A DNA stretch of 64,000 bases from Poecilobothrus nobilitatus (lineage: Eukaryota > Arthropoda > Insecta > Diptera > Dolichopodidae). The notes under the pieces are model-generated. The model was not told where the DNA came from, did no database searches, and saw only the letters and a list, made by a program, of their open reading frames with translations. Position numbers and translations under genes: made by a program. The DNA is taken from positions 92,166,670-92,230,669 of the forward strand of contig OX352773.1 in the NCBI GenBank assembly GCA_947095535.1, in the 5' to 3' direction. This document shows, in pieces, positions 23,530-34,900 of this stretch. Position 1 is the stretch's first letter; every line of letters begins with the position of its first letter.

Positions 23530-24595
23530 TTTAGCACATTTCCAAAAAAAATTTGAAAAAATGTGCTTATTAGTTTCACTCTGTCCGTCCGTCCGTCCGT
23601 CCGTCTGTTTACAAAACTTCTACACCGTTAAAGATAGAGAAAAAAATTTTAACCATGGGTAGGTGTCATAAAAAAAATAATTTTGTGGAACAACTTTTTC
23701 ATGTAGCCCCTCCCATTACGCAGCTACAGCCCCTCAAACTTTGAAAAAGCCCTATTTTTAAATGCATATATCTTATGTGCTGCTTAAGATTTTTTCAATC
23801 TGAAAACGTCATTCGACAGGTATTTCTTTTATCTTTGTAAATTAATATCAAAATTATACAATTTTTTTAAATTTAGTATTTAAATTTACCGTTATGTGAA
23901 AACCAAATTTTGCATGATTTTTCTACTTTCATAACTCCGGCATGCTTCTAGATAGAGGCTTGAAATTTTGAATAAGTTTGCTCAGAAAATTTTTTTGGAC
24001 CACCCCCTGTTTATGAGCTATTAGGGCTCAAAAATTGAAAATTTGCTATTTTTAAACACCTGTAACTTAGGAACCTGTACACATTTTACTTCTGCAAGAC
24101 ATAAAAATTAAAGGTTCAATAATATATTTTTGTAATTTACGATTTAAATTTACCGTTATGTGAAAACCACAATTTTTCATAACTCCGGCACGCCTTTAGA
24201 TAGGAACCTGAAATTTTGAGACAAGAAAGAACTTTTAGAATTAGTATAAGTTTCCTCAGAAAATTTTTTGGTAGCACCCCCTCTTTAAGAGTTATTACGC
24301 CTCAAAAATTGAAAATTTGCTATTTTTAGACACCTGTAACTTAGGCACCTGTACAAATTTTTCTTCGGCAAGACATGAAAATTAATAATATATTTTTACG
24401 CGTGTTAACGGCTTTTCTTAGTTATGTAGGATTCCGGAATTACAGCCCCTCAAAATTTCAAAAATGTCCTATTTTCACATTTTTTCTTATTACATGAAAT
24501 TTTCAAATTTTTGTGTAAGTCACACTTCTAAACAGTTTGTATTGAGTTTTGGAAATGTGCGCTTTTAAAAACCGTTGGCTTACATTCTACCTTGT
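23530..24595 (+). mobile_element. GTCC-block repeat, near full-length copy
   Basis: It starts TTTTTAGCACATTTCC and ends GGAAATGTGCGCTTTTAAAAA, which are inverted versions of one another. Inside are an early hairpin (GCACATTT...AAATGTGC), a (GTCC)n block at 23581-23605, and repeated internal paragraphs (TCATAACTCCGGCACGC..., GACACCTGTAACTTAGG...). No coding capacity is seen. Other copies are at about 640, 25390, 40590, 47600 (minus), 53285 and 58193. Confidence 0.7.
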
Positions 24596-24729
24596 TTTAT
24601 ATAACTAAAACTTGAGTAACCTAAATTAATTCAAAAAGTAAGAATGGAAATTTATTCTAATAATATTATCTACAATATTCTACATTTTATGTATTTAATT
24701 TAATTTAAACTACATTTATTGATTAATGA

Positions 24730-25385
24730 TTCATCTCAAAAGCTATTGTTCAATCCTCTCGTAGGATAATAGAACGGAAGATTTAATGTGACTGTCTGTC
24801 TTATTGTGAAATACTCGACAAGTATAAAGAATAATTTGTCTAAATTGTATTTCCTATAGATAACATAGATTTTATGTTTATCTGTAGTAAAAGTATCCTT
24901 GTCATTAATACATTTTGTCTATTGTTTCTTTTTATCATTTTTAAAAGTTAATGTTTTAGCTAATACTGAACGATATTTCACTACATCTATCATAATTTCA
25001 GAATTTTCCAATTTTAATTTTCAATTAGGAATAAAACACTGTTTCCTTTTACGTCTGAAATATATAAAGTGTTTGTTCTTTGAACATTTTTAAATATTTT
25101 CTGCTTAAAGAAATAAACTGACAATACGTTTATAGTGAGAACTTTTGCAAATCACGTGATATCACTCTTATATTTATCAGAAGTAATGAAGTAAACATAG
25201 ATGTGTCATCTGCTAAAATTGATAACTTTGTATTTTAAAATTATACAATCAAGTATATATAATATATTCTACAATATTGGTCCTAAAATAGAATCTTATG
25301 ACACTCTAATTCACCATATAGCAATGCCTTGAAGAAAACTTTCAATAATTTTTACTAGATATCTCATAATTATTTAAATATATTT
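24730..25385 (-). pseudogene. LINE reverse transcriptase fossil with ADD motif
   Basis: On the minus strand, DSILGPIL near 25280 and, after a frameshift, LSILADDTSMFTSLLL near 25210 match the SxLGPxLF and (F/Y)ADDT motifs of non-LTR reverse transcriptases. Stops and shifts are frequent. The piece probably runs on to about 24730, but that part is not recognisable. It abuts a copy of the GTCC-block repeat. Confidence 0.65.
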
Positions 25386-25387
25386 TC

Positions 25388-26110
25388 TTTTTAGCACATT
25401 TTTCACAAACATTATAAAAATTTTGTTTATTAGTTCCACTCTTTCCACCTTCCGTCTGTTCGTCTGACCGTTGGTTCGTCAGTCCGTATCATTTGAAATC
25501 TTCTTCACCGTTCGTTTAAGATAGAGCAATAAAATTTCAACAAATTTTTTATATAACCACACCGGTTATGGAAATACAGCCCCTCAAATTTGGAAAAAGG
25601 CCTATTTTTAAAACATTTTACTAATCTGAAAATTCAAACGACAAAACAAAGTTAAATGACTTTAATCTATGAAAATTATATATTTAAAAAAATATAAAAT
25701 TATAACGACAAATTTGGATTTATGTGCAGATACAAAATTTTGCAAGATTTTATTTCTTTCATAACTTCGTTACCCTTTTAGTTAGAACTTTGCAATTTTG
25801 AGAGAAAAAAGATCTATCAGAATTAATATAAGTTACCTCAGACATTTGTTTTGTATCTCCTTGCTTAAGAGCTGTTAATTCCCAAAAATTTAAAATTTCC
25901 TATTTTTAGACACCAGTAACTTAGGTTGTAACTTCACTTGTAAGTTGTAACTTCAAAGTAAAACGTAAAAATTAACATTATGGTTTTACATAACGTGGGC
26001 TTTCTTTAAAACTGAAAAAAGTCTCTTAATTTTTAACATTTTTTCTTTTATACATATACACATATAGATTTATAAAATTCTAAGAAAATTGACATATTTT
26101 ATGTTTGGCT
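25388..26110 (+). repeat. GTCC-block repeat, diverged copy
   Basis: It begins TTTTTAGCACATTTTTC and has a degenerate GTCC/GTCTG block, CAGCCCCTCAAATTTGGAAAA, and a GACACCAGTAACTTAGG paragraph. The right end is eroded. Confidence 0.6.
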
Positions 26111-26657
26111 GATATTTAAAATTGAAGTCTTTCGATTGAACGACCGATAATTTAGCTATACTACGGCATTACGCCATTTATCAGAAGAACAACATAATTT
26201 CTGGTATTTCAATTAGTTTTGGGAAAATAAAAATAAAAAATAAAACTAAAATTTTATTTATCAAGTTACGCAAGTTAATACATTTTCAGCACAAAGAAAA
26301 AAATCAGCTTTCTCCACCACAGGACCGACCGGCACTACACGAAAAGTACAATGCCAAAATTTATAGATTTTTTACATAAAAATTTATATCAAAGCAAAAT
26401 AACTTCTAATAATTTAACAACATTTTGTTTTATTCAATAACAATAATAAGCAATGAAATCGTAAAAATATGCATATGTGCATTCATTCCATCCAGTTACA
26501 TCATTATGTAATGTACATGATTTTTTTTTCATTCAAAAATATTACAAGTAAAAAATAATAAAAACTGTAAACAAATACAAAACAAACATAAGATTAATAT
26601 TGAATCTGCTAATAAAAATTTAACCGTTTTAATTGTATGTCATCAACAAAAGAATAA

Positions 26658-26710
26658 TATCATAAAGAAACTATACTAGTATATGTATATAGTATAGTTT
26701 CTTTATGATA
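26658..26710. repeat. Perfect 21-bp hairpin with 11-nt loop
   Basis: TATCATAAAGAAACTATACT plus A at 26658-26678 is followed by an 11-nt spacer and its exact reverse complement at 26690-26710. Confidence 0.85.
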
Positions 26711-27117
26711 ATGTGCATAGATATAAGTACATTCATATGTATGTATATAAATTTTTAGAGATATAAAAAAAAAAACAAAAAAAAATTGTTCATATAAATT
26801 CGTACAGAGTGTTAAGTATGAAATTTAGACAGAAAAAAATTAAATAAAAGTTAAAGTTAGTCAGATCAAAAAATATTCTATGGCAAAGTTGTTGCTCTTT
26901 ACTTGGGTAACAACTTTTTCTTAATAATTTTTCGCATAAAATTTTTCTGTTACGAAATATTCGTAAAAAACTTAAACTTAAAACTTAAAAACTAGTAAAC
27001 TACCACTTGCGGTTGTCCGATTTGCTCCAAAAGCTTATCAATCTGAGATATTTACATCAAAACCTTAAATATGAAATTGCAAAAAATTCCGCTTAGTCGT
27101 TTAACCTTTACACGTGC

Positions 27118-27176
27118 CCACAGACACACCCACACACACGCACCCACACACACGCACCCACACACACACACACAGA
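27118..27176. repeat. CA-rich microsatellite/minisatellite
   Basis: CACACACACGCACC units repeat about three times and grade into (CA)n. The overlapping frames on both strands arise from this repeat. Confidence 0.9.
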
Positions 27177-28006
27177 CGAACATCATGCTAAAAAAATGTT
27201 TACACCCTTCTCCACACCCGAGTAGTGCACATTTGCCAAAATCTCGGGTACAAATTTTTAGTATGAAAACAATACCTACCTTATACATAATTATATGCGG
27301 TCGGTAAAAAAGTAACCCACATCCATAGATTCTTTTGTAGAATGAAAATAAACTAGAAGACAAAACAGGAAATGATTTTTTAATCGATTCATTTGATTAG
27401 TTGGTACAAACAAAGGCGTAGTAAGTACATTTGTAGTATAAGTATAAAGCAAAATTTAAATATAATATCTTATAGTTGATATCATATAAATATTTAAAAA
27501 ATGTTCATTATTGTAATAGAAATTTGAATTGTTATAATTTTTAGTTTTTCTAAATATAATATTGTATAAAACTCTAGGGACCTAAACACATATTAAAAAC
27601 AATAATCTAAAATAGTTTCTATTAAATAAAACAATATAATGAATACTAACATTTAATTTAATTTTAAGATGAAAATTTATTAATTTAATTGCGTGTGTTT
27701 AATATAATATGTCGTCTATAAAATAATGGAGTAACGTATGTAAAAATTAAATTGTTATTAGTACAATTTCTTTTATAATTAAATTAAAATATTATTACAA
27801 AGATTGGGTATAATATTTTATAATGTGAATATAAATAAGTATATTTAAATTCAAACAAAATGAATTAATTAAAAAAATTATGACATAATTAACGCGATTT
27901 TTAATATTATGTATTAGGTTTTATAAGGAATTCATTTTTAATTAGCCACTTTTCAAAACTAATAATTAAACTAATAAAATTAAAAAATTAATTTCAATAC
28001 TTATAT

Positions 28007-28887
28007 GGTGCAGTGACAGAACGCCCGTGGAATTAAGGCCTTTGCTTGCTTTATTTTTGGAATTACCGCCCGTGGACTTTCATCCCTTTTTAAAAAAGAT
28101 TTAAAGCCCATGAGTCTTAATGCTACTAGATTGTGGGCTTTAAGTCCATTTCCAAAAAGAATTAAACCCCATTGAGTAGCACAAAGGTTACTATCATGAG
28201 AATGTTTTTCATATAACTTGATTTTATTTTACTATGAAATCTTCCCTAATTCAAAATCTCGCATATACTAGCATATATTTAAATATTAGGAAAAAGGCGG
28301 CAATCCTGATTTTGTAACCAACTATAAAATATATATAAATATATATATTTCAACATCAAAGAATATAACATCTTCAAAAAAGGCAATAATTTACAAATAT
28401 TTACTTTAAATGGAGTATAAATACTCCACTTCAATTATTATAGTGAAACATTATTAATTATTATTTAATTAATTAATAACTAAAACAATTTAGAAAAAAT
28501 GTTCTTATTCAAATTAAATCAAAACCGGCTTTCAATTATTTTACAGAAAGTTTTCCGTTATTCATTAACGGAAAATTCATTATTCAATTATTTAACAAAA
28601 AATGATATAAATTATATCAATTATACAAAAATGTTGAAATATGTGTTGGCACTACATATTTTATTACTCTCTTCTTTAATAACAAAATATAGTGTGGATC
28701 TTAATTCCATTTCAAAAGGAATTAAAGCCCGCGAGTTTTAAATCCTTTTAATTATGGGCATTATTTCCAATTCAAAAAGGAATTAACGTCCATACGCGTT
28801 AATTCCAAAAGTTTTAGAATTAAAGGCCGCGGGCTTTATCATCATCACACCTATTTATATAATGTCATGCGGCTCTGTCATCACACC
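28007..28887. mobile_element. TIR element with CCCGTGG / CCGCGGG subterminal repeats
   Basis: The left end GGTGCAGTGACAGAACGCCC and the reversed right end GGTGTGATGACAGAGCCGCA form short imperfect terminal repeats. Several copies of an 'AATTAA(R)GCCCGYGG' motif occur in both orientations near the ends (28021-28165, 28715-28835). The right end includes a tandem duplication of TCATCACACCTATTTATATAATG. No clean target duplication is seen. The internal frame at 28499-28741 is not recognised. Confidence 0.5.
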
Positions 28888-29819
28888 TATTTATATAATG
28901 TTTTATTAAAGGTAAGAATTACTATCGGTTTTGAAAAGTTTATTCACTTTTTAGAATAAAAAGAAAACCAAACTGTATATTCTATATGAGAAGCAGATTT
29001 TCTTACTTTTTGATAAAAATGGAGCTTATAAATATTCAAGTATTCATTATATGATATTAAATTTCTTAAACTCCATTTCAAAAGTAAAATTATTTGAATA
29101 GAAAAATTTTTGCCCCATCAAGGTGACACAATTCTATAAAAAAAAAAGTTAATCATCCTAAAAGTTGTTCACTATAAAGATATAAAAGAATGACTTGAGA
29201 TAAAATAATATGTAAAATTTTAATATTTCAAACAAACAATTTTGTAATTTTCAATTTACTATAATAAAATCTTTAGTATAACAAAAGAACTATTATATTT
29301 ATAATACATTTCATTTCATTTCAATAATAAAATCATAATTTAGTATTTGTCTTTTCTTTCATTATTTCTAAAACATATTTAACCATAGGGTAATCAGACT
29401 TTTATTTATTTTTATTTTCTTCACAATAATTCATTCATTCATTCGTTTTTTATATTTAAATATAAATTTATTAACACAAACTGTTCTTTTATATTATGTA
29501 CTTTAATTACATGAAAAGCTTTTAATATTTATAATTAATTCTATATATTATGACTCATTTCTTTAAGTCTCATCTTACACAAAATTCTTAAAATATAATA
29601 ATAATTGGTACCCCAGATAATAACTAAAACGATAATTAAATAGTGAATGTGTAAAAAAAAAAACGAAAAAACAACAACAAGTATTAATCGTTTGAGTTTT
29701 TTAAATACATACATACTAAAAATATAATTAAAGTATACGATATCAAAAAAGGGCAAACCTTATAATACGATTATTATTATAAAAATACTATATTTCGGTT
29801 ATTTTCCTCCTTTTTTTTT

Positions 29820-30060
29820 CAAAATTTCTTTGTCCCGCAGACTTTGACTTGATGTAATTTTTCTTTCAATTAGTTGTGCAGTTTTTTTCTTATTAGATTT
29901 TATTCAATTGCTAGCACTAATATTTTTCATCATCTGCTTCGTTTTCTTTTTTAACCAAAATTTCATAACTGAATATTAAGTCTGATCTTACTTTCCTCAA
30001 AATATCAAGTTTTCCTTGTTGTTCAACACATTTCTGTTAACCGAATAATATCTAAAATTT
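29820..30060 (-). pseudogene. Unidentified fossil reading frame
   Basis: The minus strand gives QKCVEQQGKLDILRKVRS then DLIFSYEILVKKENEADD, and after stops KKNYIKSKSAGQRNFE. The charged, protein-like composition suggests a dead ORF, perhaps from a transposon. I do not recognise the family. Confidence 0.3.
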
Positions 30061-31872
30061 ATAATGTGGCATGTAGGCATGTTGTGTTGAATTGGCTAGA
30101 CAACTTCTAGTCTCTAAAATTTACTTAATTATTGTTTGTGCTTTCCCAAAACAAATTCTTATATGTAATGTGACATTGAATTTCAATTCTTCTTTACATA
30201 TAGTGAGTGAATTTCTTCTCAGTTTAGTTTAAATCTATACAGATAGTTTAAATCTAATTTTTTTTTCTTATTAATGAAAATAATTATAAGCTACTTGCAA
30301 AAGGGATTTAGAATACATTTTTCACACAATAATATCGTTAATTTATTCTAACTACAATGATACTCTTAAGATTTATACCGAAAAAATACAAAAATCGTTC
30401 TTATCGATTTCCCTTAAATGTTGAAAGAGAAAGCATTTTAAATAATAAAATAATACTTATATTATGTTATGTATGTAAATAAATGTATGAATTGTATGAA
30501 TACCACAAGTCATAACACTAAACACAACACAAGCCAACCAAACAATCGAATTTTATTCTCTAAACCATTCACCATAACTCCATTATCTCTGTTGTATTAT
30601 TTTATTTAATGAACATAAGTATGTACATATTATGTACATATAACTATTTATGATAGTTTTAAATTATTAAACGATATAAAAAATATTTACAAAAAGAGAA
30701 AAAACTATTAAATCAAATAATAATAAATAATATGCTTATTATACATAATTTTTTTTTTTAACTTTAATTATTGCCCACCAATTCAAAATTCAAACATGTT
30801 TGATCACCCTCTCTCTCTTTCATTCTTAATTATTTCAAAATTAAATTATATTTGTTCTAAATTGTAATAGAAAACCTTTTTATTAAACAAATTTTTTATA
30901 CTCCTACTATATATGTCTGATAATGTAAATAATAATATTAAATTACTCCTTTAGTACTCTTATATTGTTAAATTCCCAATTCCCAAAGGTCAGAACCGGT
31001 TTTCTTACTCTCTACTCTACCAAATGGAATTCTTTTACGAGATTTATGTTTTTCTTGTTTTATTTTCATTTCTCATTTATTTGTACTCTCCACTTTTTCA
31101 TTTTATTTTTTTTGTTTTTATTTTGTGTACCTATTGTGAATTGTGATTGTGGTTCCGGTACTTTTTTTTTAAATTTAATCGTGTTAAATACTCCACCAGC
31201 ATTGTTAGCCAGCCAACCTAGCCTTATGTAAAAAATGTAAAATTATAAATGGCTGGCTCATCATCATCTTTATTCTATATTAATATATTTTGTTTTTATA
31301 TTTTCTTCAATTCAAGTTAAAGTTTAGTATCGGTTTGATAGCTTAACTGTTTGGTAGTATGATAAGTAATTATTCCGGTTTTTTTTTAATTAAGTTTTTA
31401 ATTATTATTTTTTATTTCAGTATAAAAAAAAAAACAATAAATAAAAATTCCAATAAATGATAAATTAAAATTGCGCATTGTTAATTTTTATTTTTTAAGT
31501 GAATATCTTTTAATTTTTACAATTACAGATGCAAATTATTAAGTCAGATAAAATAAAAATTTAAATTTTGTATTAAAAAAATAAAATTATATTAGTTTAA
31601 AGTATTAAAAAAAAAAAGAAATTCATTTTCAGTTGCTTATAATTTTAATGATAAAAAATGAATGTGTTGAAAAAAAAAAACATGATAGAAAATATTTTTA
31701 AAGGGTGTTTCAATTGATAAAAATAAACGAAGAATTTTTTTTTTTTTTTTTATTAGACAAATTAAATTCTATTTTTTATTTTTGTTAAATTTTTATAATT
31801 TAAATATTATTCAAATTCAAAATATAATTTTAAAGAATAATATAAAAATAAAAAAAAAAAACATTTTTAACA

Positions 31873-31988
31873 ATGTTAACAGAACACGAAGTCAACCAAT
31901 TTCGCCAATTTATGGTAGCTGCGATTAATCCACCAATATGTATAATTGGGTGTTTTGCAAATATTTTTAATATGGTAATTTTTACCAG
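31873..31988 (+). CDS. Receptor 2 exon 1: start codon and TM1
   Basis: Residues 1-39, ending ACCAG|GTAAGT in phase 2, 116 nt like its paralogue. TM1 reads INPPICIIGCFANIFNMVIF. It lies 25 kb from exon 2 and has no supporting ORF of notable length, so it is supported by its match to receptor 1 exon 1 and by its phase. Confidence 0.83.
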
Positions 31989-34900
31989 GTAAGTGCATAC
32001 ATATATATTATATATATGTATATATTTATTATTTAATTTGTAGTATAAAAATACTTAATGGTCGGTATTTTAATACAATAAATTTTAATCCATAAAATAA
32101 CAAAAATTATGAATTAAATAATGAAAATCTATAAGCAAAATTATTTGGATAGTTTATATTCAATATTATCTCTTTTACTCTGTAATACAAAAGATAAAAT
32201 TACATATTAAAGTATTTATTACTCATATATTATCTAAGATATATATATATGTGTTTACATAATTGTATAATTGACTGTAATTTGTTATTTTAAAAATAAT
32301 TTATATGATTTGTACATAAATTATTTAAAAAAAAAAAACATAAAAACAATCAAAATTTTACCTTAAAATTAGAATTTCAATAAATTAATTTTTAGAAGTT
32401 TAACAGTAAAAACATCTCCTAATTCAAAAATATAAATTCTGACTTTATAAATTTTCGCCATTCAATTTGTTGAAATTTCATTTACACATTTTGGACATAT
32501 TAACCATAAAGTATACTGAAAATATAAATATTTAAATACTGAAAATGTAAATATTTTTACTGGCGAAAACGGAAACTTTAAAAGCCATCAATTTTAATAT
32601 ATTTCCGTGATATAAGAAGCACTTATTTATCTGTCCATACATTGGTTTAAAATACTTTATATACAATCCATATGTAAAAAAAAACGATACAAAATTTAAT
32701 TTTTTTAATTTAAAAAATTATTTTGATCCACCCTTTTCCTGATCATTTGTTAACTGAGAATAATTTGGCAATCTTCAACTAGCCAAAAAAAAAACAAAAT
32801 GCCAAAAATAAATAAAAAAACACGTTAGATATAGAAAAAAACAATTTAAAAATTGAATAATCAACAAGTTAAAAATCAGAATTTCTGTGGAATAATACAA
32901 AATAATAATTTGTATTAGAAACTAATAAAAATAAGTATTTTAGTTCAAAAATATGATCCAAAACAAATTAATTTTGTTAAAAAAAATATGCATAATATGA
33001 CAACAAATTAGGTATTCTTTGAAAACAATATAAATCTACATAATGTAAATATAAATTTTCTTGGAAAAAAAACTTGTTTTAATATAAATAAGTTCTCGTT
33101 TCTAAATTTTCGAAGCGAAAAAACCTAAATTTTAATATTCCAGGCAATATTTGAATGTATTGTCAAAAATGAGAAGATTTGACAAAGTGTTTATCTCTAG
33201 ATGACTATGACTAAAGAAACATGTCAATAAACATAATAATCCTGTATTAAAGTTCAGCTTAAAAAAAAAAAATGTAATTTTTCTTGTATCATTAAAGATT
33301 TTTTGTACTAATGATAAATTACTGATTGATTTGAATGATAATGATTTTTTGTAATAATATGATAAATTACAATTTTAAAAGTTATTTATTTTTCGTGTAA
33401 AGATTATATTAACAAAAAAAATTTAGCGAATATACAGTAAATGACAGTTAAGCTCAAACATAATTTTTCTTGCTTTTAAAACAGAAACTATATACTAAAA
33501 TTTTCTAAAATTTTTTTATTTATTTTATTATTTATTTTTATGATTTTATGAAATTTTATATTTATTTCAGGACTGCTTAAACAGCAAAGTAATTATTTAA
33601 TTTCACTGTAGTGGTTTGAGCATTATAAACATTTCTCATAAAGAATTTAACTAACATTATCCTAATTATATTTTTAAAGATAAAAATAAATTTGCTCAAT
33701 TTACGCTGGGTGCCCCGGTATCTATTATTCCAACATAATTTTTAATAGAACAAAATTAAAAATTAAAAAAGAAACCTCTCAAAATGTTATTTTTATTTTG
33801 GTTGATGGAGATTGAATTTAGTAGTGTGACTAAAATTCCAAATACGCAAATCTTTAGATTTGATTTGATATCATTAATATGCGAATAAAATTATAATTTT
33901 TTTTTCTGTTTCGAAATATAACTGTAGTCACAAATATTTTTTTTTTATCTAGACTTGATGACGTTCTTCATTTTAAACGTTTTTGGAATAATAAAAATAC
34001 CAATAAAAATTAGTTAAGTAAAAAAAAACAAATAAGAATTTATGACAATTATTGGCTTGTCGGTTTTTATTAAATATAAATATCATATAATATGTACGAA
34101 ATTGGCGGGGGTGTTCATAAAAAAAATAAAAACAAATATAAGTTTTTTGGCGCATTTCTATTTGGAACAAGATTGTTGTTAAATTGAAATTTAAAAAAAA
34201 AATATTCATAATAAACTTCTGCGTGTTATAAAGTTTATCAAATATTGTATTTGTTTTGATGATACATAAAAGCAGAAGATTCGAAAGTTCTGTTGACTTG
34301 CACCGTTCAGACAAATAATTAAACCTTAAAAATACTTCAGTTTATTTACTTTAATAGAATAATTCATTTAATATTAATGTAATACAATAATAGCTTACAA
34401 TGTTGTTTTGTTAAAGACTTTTGTGCATATAATAAACGAGCCTCAGACGATAAGTAGGTTCTCCTACTCTGTTTTACAAATATCTAAGTAGGAGGAATAG
34501 TAGTAAGGTTCCGACGAAAAAAAATGTCTAATACCTTCACTATTCAGTTTTCACTAATGCCTTTCCAAATAAAAACTAAGGAAAGCCTCCACTGTCTTCC
34601 TCTACTTTATAGTTGAAATCCCCAGATGTTATAATTCAACATATAGTAATTCGTTTGGGAATCGAATATGTCAAATATGGAATCATATTCCAGCTCATTT
34701 GTTGCTTAAAATTGGGTAATGATTACATTTTTAATTTACATAGTTCTTTTTTAAACGTCAAAACCTTCGTTCACATTTGAAAGAATGTAAACATATTTTT
34801 ACTGCATATAGCAGAGTTGTTCCTTACCCAAACAGTATAATAGTACTAAATGTTCCCTAACCTATTGTTTAGTCAAAAAGGGAGATGGTGTTTAGTGGAT

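Larger units (their letters stand above)
22124..31872. other. Intergenic region between the two receptors
   Basis: It carries LINE fossils, two copies of the GTCC-block repeat, a perfect hairpin, a CA-rich microsatellite, a TIR element with CCCGTGG motifs and an unidentified fossil frame (29820-30060, minus). No intact gene is visible. The promoter of receptor 2 must lie at its right end but cannot be pinpointed. Confidence 0.6.

Noticed and set aside
23581..23605. (GTCC)n run as a CRISPR-like or regulatory array
   Set aside because: It is a simple tetranucleotide block that recurs at the same place in each copy of a dispersed repeat; there are no spacers.
27052..27363. Two opposite-strand frames over the CA-rich tract
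   Set aside because: They are low-complexity products of the CACACA repeat with no other support.
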